Assembly (NCBI GenBank): GCA_035650275.1
Contig: DASRHY010000145.1
Location: 1 to 64,000, forward strand
DNA length: 64,000 nucleotides
Direction of reading: 5' to 3'
DNA from: DASRHY01 sp035650275
GTDB taxonomy: Bacteria > Actinomycetota > Actinomycetes > Propionibacteriales > Kribbellaceae
A program made the translations under genes and the position numbers. Positions 42,712 to 51,074 of this stretch are shown piece by piece. Position 1 is the first letter of the stretch, and every line of letters starts with the position of its first letter. Below the pieces are notes generated by a model. It saw nothing but the letters and a program-made list of their open reading frames with translations, was not told the DNA's origin and made no database searches.

Positions 42712-44451
42712 ATGACCCGACCGCGCCGTACGACCGTCAAGTCCACGACAGCCGTGTTTCTGGCAGTCATCGCGAGCCCGCTGCCACGCGGCGAAGCGAG
42801 TGTCACCGTCCAGCAGCCGGAGCCGATCCGCACCCGGGTCTCGGAGGTCCGGATGCCCGACGCGGGTTCGGCCCGCCCCGCGCGGCTCATCGCCCGTACC
42901 AGTGCCGAGTTCGCACTACTCGGCGTGACCTGGGAACGCCGTACCGGCGTCGGCGTCCTCGTCCAGGTCCGGGTCCGCTCCGGCGGCCGCTGGACCGGCT
43001 GGCAGACCTTGGCTGCCGACGACGGGCACGCGCCGCAGGACGCGGAACCCGCGGGCCGGGACGGCAGCGAGCCGCTCTGGGTCGGCCGGGCCGACGGCGT
43101 CGAGGCACACGTCGCCAGCACGGACGGCATGCCGGTACGTGACGTTCGCGTGTCCCTGATCGATCCTGGCACCGCACCCGCGGACTCTGCGGTCGCCACC
43201 GCAGCGGCGTCAGCGGACCCGCCGCCGATCGTCGACCGGGCCGGCTGGGGTGCCGACGAGTCGCTGCGCCTGGTCAACCCGGACTGCGCGGTGCCGCGCT
43301 ACAGCGCGACGATCAGGGCCGCGTTCGTGCACCACACCGCCGGCTCGAACAGCTATACCTCGGCCCAGTCGGCGTCGCTGGTCCGCGGGATCTACGCGTT
43401 CCATGTCCGCAGCCGCGGCTGGTGCGACATCGGCTACAGCTTCCTGGTGGACCGTTTCGGCCGGATCTTCGAGGGCCGGTACGGCGGCACAACGCTGCCG
43501 GTGATCGGTGCGCACACCGGCGGTTACAACGGCGACTCGTTCGGCGTCTCGCTGATGGGCACGTTCACCAGCAGCACCCCCAGTGCGGCGATGATGGAGG
43601 CGACCGCGCGGGTGATCGCCTGGAAGCTCGACGGCAACTACCGCAGCCCCTACGCGACCACGGTGCTGGCCGGCAAGCAGTTCAACGTGATCTCCGGGCA
43701 CCGTGACGCGACGGCGACCGACTGTCCCGGCGCAAGTGTGTACGCGAGACTGCCCTGGCTGCGGTCGCGGGTGTGGGCGTTGATGGGCTCGTCCGTCCGC
43801 TCACCGATCTACGACCAGGCGGTCAGGCTCGGTGGCTTCGCACGGGTCGGGCAGCCGTACTACCTCGAACACCCGGTCGCGGGCGGCCGCGGCACCTGGT
43901 TCACCTATCGCGACATCTACTGGTCCTCGGGAACCGGGGCCTACTCGGTGTTCGGCAGCTTCCGCACCCTGCACCGCCGGCTCGGCACCGCGAACGGCAT
44001 CCTCGGCCTGCCCGCCGGTGAGCAGCGGGCGGGCCGGCTGACCGGGTCGCAGGTCCAGGACTTCCGCCGTTCCGGCGTACGGCGCGCGCTGTACTGGAGC
44101 TCGGCGACCGGCGCGCACGAGGTGGTGGACGCGATCTTCGCCAAGTACGCCGCGATGAACTCCGAACTGTCCGCACTCGGCCTGCCGATCACCGGCCAGG
44201 TCGGTACCCACGTCGTCGGCGGACGGGCGAACCTGTTCCGGCACGGCCGGATGTACTACGGCCCGTCCACCGGCACGCACCCGATCATCGGTGCGTTCAA
44301 CGTCGCCTACGTGCGGCCAGGTGTCTACACCCGGCTCGGCCTCCCGCGGACGGACCACTTCGCCGTGAGCGGCGGCCTGGCCCAGGACTTCACCGGCGGC
44401 CGCATCACCTGGAACGCCTCCACCGGCCGGACCACCGTCACCTACCCCTGA
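42712..44451 (+). CDS. secreted peptidoglycan amidase (PGRP domain) with LGFP repeats
   Basis: A 579-residue exported protein. A signal peptide (MTRPRRTTVKSTTAVFLAVI...) is followed by a Trp-rich linker domain (about 45-165) and a PGRP/amidase_2 domain with zinc ligands in AFVHHTAGSN and SGHRDATATDCPG, so it should be a true N-acetylmuramoyl-L-alanine amidase. The C-terminal ~200 residues contain at least three LGFP modules (LGLPAGEQRAG, LGLPITGQVG, LGLPRTDHFAV), which anchor proteins to the cell wall. The ATG at 42712 has AGAAAGG upstream. It leads a group of three LGFP genes. Confidence 0.9.
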   Translation: MTRPRRTTVKSTTAVFLAVIASPLPRGEASVTVQQPEPIRTRVSEVRMPDAGSARPARLIARTSAEFALLGVTWERRTGVGVLVQVRVRSGGRWTGWQTLAADDGHAPQDAEPAGRDGSEPLWVGRADGVEAHVASTDGMPVRDVRVSLIDPGTAPADSAVATAAASADPPPIVDRAGWGADESLRLVNPDCAVPRYSATIRAAFVHHTAGSNSYTSAQSASLVRGIYAFHVRSRGWCDIGYSFLVDRFGRIFEGRYGGTTLPVIGAHTGGYNGDSFGVSLMGTFTSSTPSAAMMEATARVIAWKLDGNYRSPYATTVLAGKQFNVISGHRDATATDCPGASVYARLPWLRSRVWALMGSSVRSPIYDQAVRLGGFARVGQPYYLEHPVAGGRGTWFTYRDIYWSSGTGAYSVFGSFRTLHRRLGTANGILGLPAGEQRAGRLTGSQVQDFRRSGVRRALYWSSATGAHEVVDAIFAKYAAMNSELSALGLPITGQVGTHVVGGRANLFRHGRMYYGPSTGTHPIIGAFNVAYVRPGVYTRLGLPRTDHFAVSGGLAQDFTGGRITWNASTGRTTVTYP

Positions 44452-44469
44452 CCGCGCCGGCCTTCCCCG

Positions 44470-44590
44470 CCGACTGGACCCAAGTTCCAGGGCGTGTCGG
44501 CGCCGATTGGCCGCAAGTTTCAGCGTGTGTCCGCGCCGACTGGACGCGAGTTTCAGCGTGTGTCGGCGCCGACTGGACGCGAGTTTCAGG
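44470..44590. repeat. 33-base tandem repeat, about 3.6 units
   Basis: Units begin at 44470, 44503, 44536 and 44569, the last truncated. Each has a variable part around GACTGGACCCAAGTTCCAG and a constant GCGTGTCGGCG end. They start 19 bases after the amidase stop. No spacers separate the units. The GGCGTGTCG core and 33-base period are shared with the inverted repeat at 17570-17801. Confidence 0.85.
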
Positions 44591-44629
44591 TGCCGCGACT
44601 GGACCTGTGCCGCCACCCACGGGCGTCTC

Positions 44630-44686
44630 CTTCCTGAGGGATGTGACGCTCCCAACGCTCGGCGAACCGTCATCCCGCTCAGGAAG
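44630..44686. repeat. inner hairpin between the 33-base repeat arms
   Basis: CTTCCTGAGGGATG (44630-44643) pairs with CATCCCGCTCAGGAAG (44671-44686), allowing a two-base bulge. It lies between the direct array and the inverted copies, so the whole gap 44470-44763 could form nested stems. Confidence 0.65.
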
Positions 44687-44714
44687 ACATCCGGGCGGTG
44701 TGCGGATGAGCTCG

Positions 44715-44763
44715 TGGAACTTGGGTCCAGTCGACGCCGACACGCCTTGGAACTTGGGACCAG
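44715..44763. repeat. inverted copies of the 33-base repeat
   Basis: This 49-base segment is the reverse complement of about 1.5 units of the array at 44470, including TGGACCCAAGTTCCA twice and GGCGTGTCGGCG between them. With the upstream array it can form a long stem about 245 bases apart. Confidence 0.75.
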
Positions 44764-44822
44764 CGAGCGGACGTGGGGTGGTCACGATACGCAGACGGGT
44801 GGCCGGAGAGAGTTGTGCTGGA

Positions 44823-44854
44823 GTTACTGACGTCACTACAGTCACTTCAGTAAC
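44823..44854. promoter_or_regulatory. inverted repeat before the small LGFP gene
   Basis: GTTACTGA (44823-44830) and TCAGTAAC (44847-44854) are perfect inverted arms around a 16-base interior containing two GTCACT copies. The site ends 25 bases before the ATG at 44880 and may be an operator for the LGFP genes. Confidence 0.5.
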
Positions 44855-44879
44855 AGCAGCAGCAAACGAGGCGTTCCAC

Positions 44880-45236
44880 ATGAACAAGTCGCTGCCACTC
44901 CTCCTGACCGTTGCGCTTGCCGGCACGCTCGCGGCCGCCGCGCCGGACCTCGCGAACAGCGAGCTGTACGCCGGCCGGCGGGACGGCTTGCGGGTGCAGA
45001 GCTTCCGCTATGCCCGTGGCCGCAGGGCAGCGATCTACTGGTCCCGCAGTACTGGTGTGCGGGAGCTGTACGGGGTGATCATGAAGAGGTACGCCGGATT
45101 CGGTGCCGAGCTGTCCCGGCTACGGCTGCCGTCGAGCTACCCGTTCCCGATCGCCGGCGGTCTCGCGCAGGAGTTCCAGGGTGGGGTCATCAGCTGGAAC
45201 GCCTCGCTGAACAAGACGACGGTCACGTATTGGTGA
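44880..45236 (+). CDS. small secreted LGFP-repeat protein
   Basis: A 118-residue protein with a signal peptide (MNKSLPLLLTVALAGTLAAA, cut after AAAAP or nearby) and a mature part resembling one and a half LGFP modules without an enzymatic domain (SFRYARGRRAAIYWSRSTGV; GGLAQEFQGGVISWNAS). It probably binds the cell wall. The ATG has GAGG upstream. It ends 11 bases before the SpoIID-like gene, whose C-terminal region has the same modules; it could have arisen by partial duplication of either neighbour. Confidence 0.75.
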   Translation: MNKSLPLLLTVALAGTLAAAAPDLANSELYAGRRDGLRVQSFRYARGRRAAIYWSRSTGVRELYGVIMKRYAGFGAELSRLRLPSSYPFPIAGGLAQEFQGGVISWNASLNKTTVTYW

Positions 45237-45247
45237 GGGGAACGGCA

Positions 45248-46942
45248 ATGGGGGGCTTCAAGCGATCGGTCGCGTCCAGCGCGGCAATCCTGCTCGTGTC
45301 CGCGGGACTCCTGGCGGTGACGCCGCTGACGGCGTCGGCGGCGGAGTCGTACTGGGTCGAGCCGACCGGCAACCTGACCGTCTCCGGCCGCGGCTTCGGC
45401 CATGGCCGCGGGATGTCGCAGTACGGCGCGCAGGGTGCGGCGCTGGCCGGGCGGACCTCGACGCAGATCCTGGACTTCTACTACCCGGGGACGCAGAACA
45501 AGGCGCTCGGGGCAACGATCGTCCGGGTGCACGTCACCGCGGACACGACGGCGGGGGTCAAGGTGCTGGCGACCACCGGTCTGCGGGCCCGCGACCTGGG
45601 CTCGAACGCGGTCTGGACGTTGCCGGTCCAGTCCACGATCTCGCAGTGGGAGATCCGACCACACCTGAGCAGCCAGACGCGTCTGTACTACTACCGCACT
45701 GGCTCCAGCACAGGCGTGCTGTGGCGCACGCTCAGCGGGATGGCGCAGTTCGAGGGGCCGGCGGTGACCCGGCTGGTGATGCCGAGTGGCAGCTCGGTGC
45801 CGTACCGCGGCACGCTGCGTGCGGCGGACCGGTCCGGTGCCGACCTGGACACCATCAACGTGGTCTCGATCGACTACTACCTGCGCGGCGTGGTGCCGAA
45901 GGAGGCGATCACGTCCTGGCGGCCGGCCGCGCTACAGGCCCAGGCCGTTGCCGCGCGCACCTTCGCGGCGTCGAAGCTCGGCTCGCACTCGGACTACGAC
46001 CTGTGCGACACGATCTCCTGCCAGGTGTACGGCGGGTACGCCGCCGAGGTGGCCTCGACCAACGCCGCGGTCGTTGCCACCAGCAACCGGATCCGGACCT
46101 ACAACGGGAATCCGATCCTGGCCGAGTTCTCGTCCTCGAACGGCGGCTACACCACGCCGTCGTCGGTGCCGTACCAGGTCGGCAAGGCTGACCCGTACGA
46201 CGGCTACTCCGGCAACGGCAACCCGAACACCAGCTGGACGGCCTCGGTCAGCCGCACCACGGCGCAGGCGCGGTTCGCGGTCGGCACGATCAAGCAGCTC
46301 TCGGTGCTGTCCCGCAACGGCCTGGGCACCTGGGGCGGCCGGGTACTCACCCTGCGAGTGGTCGGCACGTCGTCGACAAAGACGTTCACCGGCGACCAGG
46401 TCCGTTCGCTGCTCGGGCTGAAGTCGACCTGGATCCGGTTCAACCAGTCCCGGATCATGCAGCGCTGGGTCGCGATCGGCGGCGCCACGTCGCCGGTCGG
46501 GGTGTCGCTCGGGTACGAGTGGCCGGTCCGCGGGGGTACCGGCCAGACCTTCTCTAAGGGCCACATCTACCGCACCGCGTCGTACGGGGCGGTGGAGATC
46601 TATCCGGGGTTCGAGACCCGGTACCAGGCGATCGGCGGGCCGAACCACACACTCGGGCTGCCGATCGCGCCTCGGTCCGCGGGCGCACGGCCGGGCTCGC
46701 AGCTGCAGCGGTTCGGCAACGGGCGGATGTGGTACTCGGCTGCGACCGGCGTCCGGGAGGTGTCCGGCCGGATCTACACGGCCTACTACGGCGCCGGGCT
46801 GGAGGGCGGACGGCTCGGGCTGCCGGTGTCGTACCAGTACTCGGTGACGTTCAGCACCACCGCGGGTGCCCAGCAGCGGTTCCAGGGCGGCTACATCAAC
46901 TGGTACGCCTCGAACAACACCACCGCAGTCGTCTACACCTGA
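45248..46942 (+). CDS. secreted SpoIID/LytB-domain protein with LGFP repeats
   Basis: A 564-residue exported protein. The signal peptide is probably cut at ASA-AES. The SpoIID/LytB domain has FGHGRGMSQYGAQGAALAG, RGVVPKEAITSWRPAALQAQ, VAARTFAASK and ILAEFSSSNGGYT, all typical. The family includes peptidoglycan lytic transglycosylases and amidase enhancers. LGFP-like wall-binding modules fill the last ~170 residues (LGLPIAPRSAG; LGLPVSYQYSV). The ATG at 45248 has GAGGGGA upstream. With the amidase it suggests a cell-wall remodelling set. Confidence 0.9.
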   Translation: MGGFKRSVASSAAILLVSAGLLAVTPLTASAAESYWVEPTGNLTVSGRGFGHGRGMSQYGAQGAALAGRTSTQILDFYYPGTQNKALGATIVRVHVTADTTAGVKVLATTGLRARDLGSNAVWTLPVQSTISQWEIRPHLSSQTRLYYYRTGSSTGVLWRTLSGMAQFEGPAVTRLVMPSGSSVPYRGTLRAADRSGADLDTINVVSIDYYLRGVVPKEAITSWRPAALQAQAVAARTFAASKLGSHSDYDLCDTISCQVYGGYAAEVASTNAAVVATSNRIRTYNGNPILAEFSSSNGGYTTPSSVPYQVGKADPYDGYSGNGNPNTSWTASVSRTTAQARFAVGTIKQLSVLSRNGLGTWGGRVLTLRVVGTSSTKTFTGDQVRSLLGLKSTWIRFNQSRIMQRWVAIGGATSPVGVSLGYEWPVRGGTGQTFSKGHIYRTASYGAVEIYPGFETRYQAIGGPNHTLGLPIAPRSAGARPGSQLQRFGNGRMWYSAATGVREVSGRIYTAYYGAGLEGGRLGLPVSYQYSVTFSTTAGAQQRFQGGYINWYASNNTTAVVYT

Positions 46943-46957
46943 CAAATCTCCCGTTCT

Positions 46958-47004
46958 TGCGTCCGCCGAAGTGACCCCAAGCTGACCCCACTTCGGCGGA
47001 CGCA
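46958..47004. terminator. bidirectional hairpin terminator
   Basis: Perfect 16-base arms (46958-46973 and 46989-47004, core CGTCCGCCGAAGTG) enclose a 15-base loop between two convergent genes. There is no U-tract on either strand. Confidence 0.8.
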
Positions 47005-47013
47005 GGGCGTTCC

Positions 47014-47880
47014 CTACGACGAAACCTTGGCGGTCTTGATCTGGACCGGGGTGACGGGCTTGCCGTCGCCGGTGCCGGGCTGTTCGACGGTGACACCCTT
47101 GCGGGCCAGCGCGTCCAGCACGGCGAGGCTGGCGGCGTCGACGGTGCCGAACGCGGTGTACTTCGGCTCCAGCACGGACGCGTCGCCGTACACGATGAAG
47201 AACTGGCTGCCGTTCGTGTTCGGCCCCGAGTTCGCCATCGCCAGCACGCCGCGGCCGTACCTCAGGGTCGGGAAGACCTCGTCGGCGAAGCTGTAACCGG
47301 GACCGCCGCTGCCCGTGCCGCTCGGGTCACCGCACTGCAGCACCTGCAGGCCGGTGACCGTCATCCGGTGACAGGTGGTGTTGTCGAAGTACTTCTGCCC
47401 GGTGAGGCTGAGGAAGCTGTTCACCGCGCACGGAGCCAGGGCCCGGTCCAGCTTCAGGTTCAGGTTGCCGGCCGTGGTGGCGAGGGTGACGTTCTCGGTG
47501 CCGCGGGCGGTGACCTTGCCGTTCGCGGGCGGGTTCACCTTCTTGCTGGCGGGCTCGGTCGACTTCGGGTACTTGCAGTCCATCTGCGCCGCGAGCGGGG
47601 TGGCGCGCTTCGGCGCGGGTGCGATCGCGGTCGGGATGCTGGCGGGCGTCTCCGGGCCGGCCGGCGTCTCCGCGGCGGACGGGCTCTCGGACGGCTGACT
47701 GGCGACGTTGCTGTCGTCACCGCCGCGGAGCGCGAGCACCACCACGACCCCGACCACCAGCAGGACCGACAGCGCTGCCGCGATCACCACCCCACGTTGC
47801 TGGCGTCGCTGCGCGAGCTGTGCCTCGCGTTCGGCCTGACGCTGTCGCTCGGCCCGCTGGTACGGCTTCTTCTTCGCCAC
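47014..47880 (-). CDS. membrane-anchored cyclophilin-type peptidyl-prolyl isomerase
   Basis: A 288-residue protein. A highly basic/Gln-rich cytoplasmic N-terminus (MAKKKPYQRAERQRQAERE) precedes one membrane helix (about 30-51), a Ser/Pro/Ala linker and an extracytoplasmic cyclophilin domain. Recognisable motifs are NTTCHRMTV, ANSGPNTNGSQFFIVYG and YTAFGTVD; the QGGD motif reads LQCGDPSGTGSGGPGY. Some active-site residues differ, as in other actinobacterial membrane cyclophilins. It probably helps fold exported proteins. Confidence 0.88.
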   Translation of the reverse strand: MAKKKPYQRAERQRQAEREAQLAQRRQQRGVVIAAALSVLLVVGVVVVLALRGGDDSNVASQPSESPSAAETPAGPETPASIPTAIAPAPKRATPLAAQMDCKYPKSTEPASKKVNPPANGKVTARGTENVTLATTAGNLNLKLDRALAPCAVNSFLSLTGQKYFDNTTCHRMTVTGLQVLQCGDPSGTGSGGPGYSFADEVFPTLRYGRGVLAMANSGPNTNGSQFFIVYGDASVLEPKYTAFGTVDAASLAVLDALARKGVTVEQPGTGDGKPVTPVQIKTAKVSS

Positions 47881-47893
47881 CCGGAGTACCCTC

Positions 47894-49654
47894 TCAGTCC
47901 TTCAGCTCACAGATCACCGCACCCGCCGTGACGGTCGCACCGACCTCCGCGGTCAGACCGGTCACGGTCCCCGCCTTGTGCGCGTTCAGCGGTTGCTCCA
48001 TCTTCATCGCCTCGAGGACCACGACCAGGTCGCCCTCCGCGACCGTAGCGCCCTCCTCGACGGCGATCTTCACGATCGTGCCCTGCATCGGCGAGGTGAG
48101 CGCGTCACCCGACGCGGCCGCACGCCCGCCGCCGGCAGCCCGGCGGGCCGGCTTCTTCTTCGCCGCACCACCGGCCGCAGCCGCGGACGCGCCGAGACCC
48201 GCGGGCAGCACGACCTCGAGCCGCTTGCCGCCGACCTCGACCGTCACCCGCTCGCGTTCCCCGGCCTCCGCGGTCTCGGCGGTGCCCTGGTACGGCGCGA
48301 GCCGGTTGTCGAACTCGGTCTCGATCCACCGGGTGTGCACGCCGAAGCCGTCGGACCCGACGAAGGCCGGGTCGCTGACCACCGCGGCGTGGAACGGGAT
48401 CACCGTCGGCATCCCTTCGACCACGAACTCCTTGAGCGCCCGGCGCGAGCGCTCCAGCGCCTGGGTCCGGTCCCGGCCGGAGACGACGAGCTTCGCGACC
48501 AGCGAGTCGAACGCCCCCGGCACCGTCTCGCCCTGGTCGTAACCGCCGTCCAGCCGTACGCCGGGGCCGGACGGCGCGTGCCAGCGAGTCAGCGTGCCCG
48601 GTGCGGGCAGGAACCCGCGACCCGGGTCCTCGGCGTTGATCCGGAACTCGATCGAGTGCCCGCGCACCTCCGGGTCGTCGTACCCGAGCTCCGCACCGGC
48701 CGCGACCCGGAACATCTCCCGGACCAGGTCGATCCCGGTGACCTCCTCGGTGACCGGGTGCTCGACCTGCAGGCGGGTGTTCACCTCGAGGAAGGAGATC
48801 GTGCCGTCCTGGCCGACCAGGAACTCGCAGGTGCCGGCGCCGACGTACCCGGCCTCGCGCAGGATCGCCTTCGACGCCGAGTACAGCGTCTCGACCTGCT
48901 CGTCGGAGAGGAACGGCGCAGGGGCCTCCTCGACCAGTTTCTGGTGCCGGCGCTGCAGCGAGCAGTCCCGGGTCGAGACCACCACGACGTTGCCGTGGGC
49001 ATCGGCCAGGCACTGGGTCTCCACGTGCCGCGGCTTGTCCAGGTACCGCTCCACGAAGCACTCGCCGCGGCCGAACGCCGACACCGCCTCGCGCACCGCG
49101 GACTCGAACATCTCCGGCACCTCATCCATGGTCCGGGCCACCTTGAGCCCGCGACCACCACCGCCGTACGCGGCCTTGATCGCGATCGGCAGCCCGTTCG
49201 CCTCGGCGAAGGCGACCACCTCGTCCGCGTCCGCGACCGGGTCCGGCGTACCGGCGACCAGCGGGGCGCCGACCTTCTCGGCGATGTGCCGGGCCTTGAC
49301 CTTGTCGCCCAGCGAGTCGATCGCCGACGGTGGCGGGCCGATCCAGGTCAGCCCGGCATCGATCACGGCCTGGGCGAACCCGGCGTTCTCGGCCAGGAAG
49401 CCGTACCCGGGGTGCACCGCGTCGGCGCCGGAGCGACGGGCCACGCCGAGGATCTTCTCGATGTTCAGGTAGGAGTCCGCCGGGGTGGCGCCGTCGAGGG
49501 AGTATGCCTCGTCGGCCAGCCGGACGAACAGCGCGTCCCGGTCGGGCTCGGCGTACACCGCCACGCTGCCGATGCCGTCGTCGGCCGCGGCGCGGATGAC
49601 CCGGACGGCGATCTCGCCCCGGTTCGCGACCAGGACCTTGCTGATCCGTGACAC
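47894..49654 (-). CDS. acyl-CoA carboxylase alpha chain (biotin carboxylase plus BCCP)
   Basis: A 586-residue fused subunit. The biotin carboxylase half begins SKVLVANRGEIAVRVIRAA and contains GGGGRGLKVAR (ATP grasp), EVNTRLQVEHPVTEE and the catalytic EFRINAED. The C-terminal biotinyl domain has the attachment Lys in VLEAMKMEQPL. It should carboxylate acetyl-CoA or propionyl-CoA with a separate beta chain that is not in this window. If propionyl-CoA is used, its methylmalonyl-CoA product would suit the mutase at 698, but they are 46 kb apart. Confidence 0.93.
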   Translation of the reverse strand: MSRISKVLVANRGEIAVRVIRAAADDGIGSVAVYAEPDRDALFVRLADEAYSLDGATPADSYLNIEKILGVARRSGADAVHPGYGFLAENAGFAQAVIDAGLTWIGPPPSAIDSLGDKVKARHIAEKVGAPLVAGTPDPVADADEVVAFAEANGLPIAIKAAYGGGGRGLKVARTMDEVPEMFESAVREAVSAFGRGECFVERYLDKPRHVETQCLADAHGNVVVVSTRDCSLQRRHQKLVEEAPAPFLSDEQVETLYSASKAILREAGYVGAGTCEFLVGQDGTISFLEVNTRLQVEHPVTEEVTGIDLVREMFRVAAGAELGYDDPEVRGHSIEFRINAEDPGRGFLPAPGTLTRWHAPSGPGVRLDGGYDQGETVPGAFDSLVAKLVVSGRDRTQALERSRRALKEFVVEGMPTVIPFHAAVVSDPAFVGSDGFGVHTRWIETEFDNRLAPYQGTAETAEAGERERVTVEVGGKRLEVVLPAGLGASAAAAGGAAKKKPARRAAGGGRAAASGDALTSPMQGTIVKIAVEEGATVAEGDLVVVLEAMKMEQPLNAHKAGTVTGLTAEVGATVTAGAVICELKD

Positions 49655-49872
49655 GGTGTGCTCCCTTCGGCTGCGCCGAGTCTAGGACCAGCGTCCACAG
49701 CGCGGGACGCGGCGTTCCTCACAGTGCAGGCCCGACTCCCCGTAGCGACACGCCGTCGCGAGAGCGGCCGGACGGCGTGTCTGTACGGGAAGAGCGACTG
49801 AACCGTAAGGGGCGCTGTCTCGTTTGATCGGTGACCGATGCTTCAGGATGAAGGAGAACGGAAGGAGGCGGT

Positions 49873-50379
49873 GTGGAGGAACCTGCCGCACTCCTGCGTG
49901 CGCTGCACGACCGGCACGCGCCGGCGCTGTGGCGGTACGTGGTCCGGCTGACCGGTGACGACCGGCTGGCCGAGGACGTGGTCCAGGAGACACTTCTGCG
50001 GGCGTGGCGCCGTCCGCACATCCTGCGGCAGGACGAGCCGGCGGCACGGGCCTGGCTGTTCACGGTGGCCCGGAACCTGGTGATCGACCAGCAGCGCAGC
50101 GCCCGCGCCAAGCGGGAGCTGAGCAGCGACGAGGTCCCGGAACGGCCCACCGGCGACCAGACCAACGAGGTGCTGGACGAGTGGCTGGTGACGGACTCGC
50201 TGGCCCAGCTGTCCGACGAGCATCGCGTCGTACTGGTGCATGCGTACTACGGCCGTCGGTCGGTGGCCGACATCGCGGCAGAGCTCGACATACCGCAGGG
50301 AACGGTGAAGTCGAGGCTGCACTACGGGTTGCGAGCACTGAAGCTCGCGTTGCAGGAGAGAGGGGTGACGAGCCAATGA
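49873..50379 (+). CDS. ECF RNA polymerase sigma factor (SigL/SigK-like)
   Basis: A 168-residue group 4 sigma factor. Region 2 includes RLTGDDRLAEDVVQETLLRA and ARAWLFTVARNLVIDQQR; region 4 includes HRVVLVHAYYGRRSVADIAA and PQGTVKSRLHYGLRALK. The GTG start has GGAAGGAGG just upstream. The anti-sigma gene follows with an ATGA overlap. The 218 bases upstream should include an autoregulated promoter, but I see no confident ECF motif. Confidence 0.92.
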   Translation: MEEPAALLRALHDRHAPALWRYVVRLTGDDRLAEDVVQETLLRAWRRPHILRQDEPAARAWLFTVARNLVIDQQRSARAKRELSSDEVPERPTGDQTNEVLDEWLVTDSLAQLSDEHRVVLVHAYYGRRSVADIAAELDIPQGTVKSRLHYGLRALKLALQERGVTSQ

Positions 50380-51074
50380 CAGGTACCGCGGATCCGTACC
50401 GGGAGTGGGACGCCGCCTATCTCCTGGGTGCGCTGTCGCCCGCCGAGCGACGTGAGTACGAGCAGCACCTTGCCGGGTGTGCGGAGTGCTCGGCCGAGAT
50501 CAGCTCGATGGCCGGGATGCCGGGCATCCTGTCCGTCGTACCGAACGACCGCGCGATGGAGCTGGCCACGCCCGCGATCGGTGAGACCCCGGACCTGATG
50601 CCCGGCCTGGTGGTCGCGACCGACCGGGTACGACGCCGGGCCCGGCTCCGGGTCGCGGCGCTGGTCGCCACGGCGGCCGCGGTGGTCGGCATCGCCGTCT
50701 GGGAGGTGCCGCGGATCGCCGACGAGGGCGCGCCGGAGGAGCCGGGTCTCAGCGTGACACTGACCCGGACGGTGGCGCGGCCGCTGAGCGCGAACGCCCG
50801 GCTGATCGCCGAGCCGTGGGGCACGAAGATCGAGGCGACGTGCCGGTACGACGCGGTGCCACCGTCCCCGGGGCAGCGGCCTCCCCGGTCGGTCGAGTAC
50901 GCGATGTACGTGACCGACCGCGCCGGGACGAGCGTCCAGGTGGCGACCTGGCTGGCGTCACCGGGTGCCGAGGCCGCGCCGTACGCGACCACCACGCTGC
51001 CGCTGGACCAGATCGCCGCGATCGACATCCGCTCGGTCCGGACCGGCACCGTACTGCTGCAGGCCCGCCTCTAG
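50376..51074 (+). CDS. membrane anti-sigma factor (zinc-binding, RskA/RslA-like)
   Basis: A 232-residue protein. The N-terminal anti-sigma domain has the zinc motif HLAGCAEC within AERREYEQHLAGCAECSAEI; a single helix (about 88-107, RVAALVATAAAVVGIAVWEV) and an extracytoplasmic RskA-like domain follow. It should hold the preceding sigma factor inactive and release it after regulated proteolysis. The stop TAG overlaps the TAG of the convergent MFS gene as CTAG (51071-51074). Confidence 0.9.
   Translation: MTGTADPYREWDAAYLLGALSPAERREYEQHLAGCAECSAEISSMAGMPGILSVVPNDRAMELATPAIGETPDLMPGLVVATDRVRRRARLRVAALVATAAAVVGIAVWEVPRIADEGAPEEPGLSVTLTRTVARPLSANARLIAEPWGTKIEATCRYDAVPPSPGQRPPRSVEYAMYVTDRAGTSVQVATWLASPGAEAAPYATTTLPLDQIAAIDIRSVRTGTVLLQARL

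Noticed and set aside
44470..44763. Possible CRISPR array of 33-base repeats
   Set aside because: Units are contiguous with no spacers, and no cas genes are in the window.
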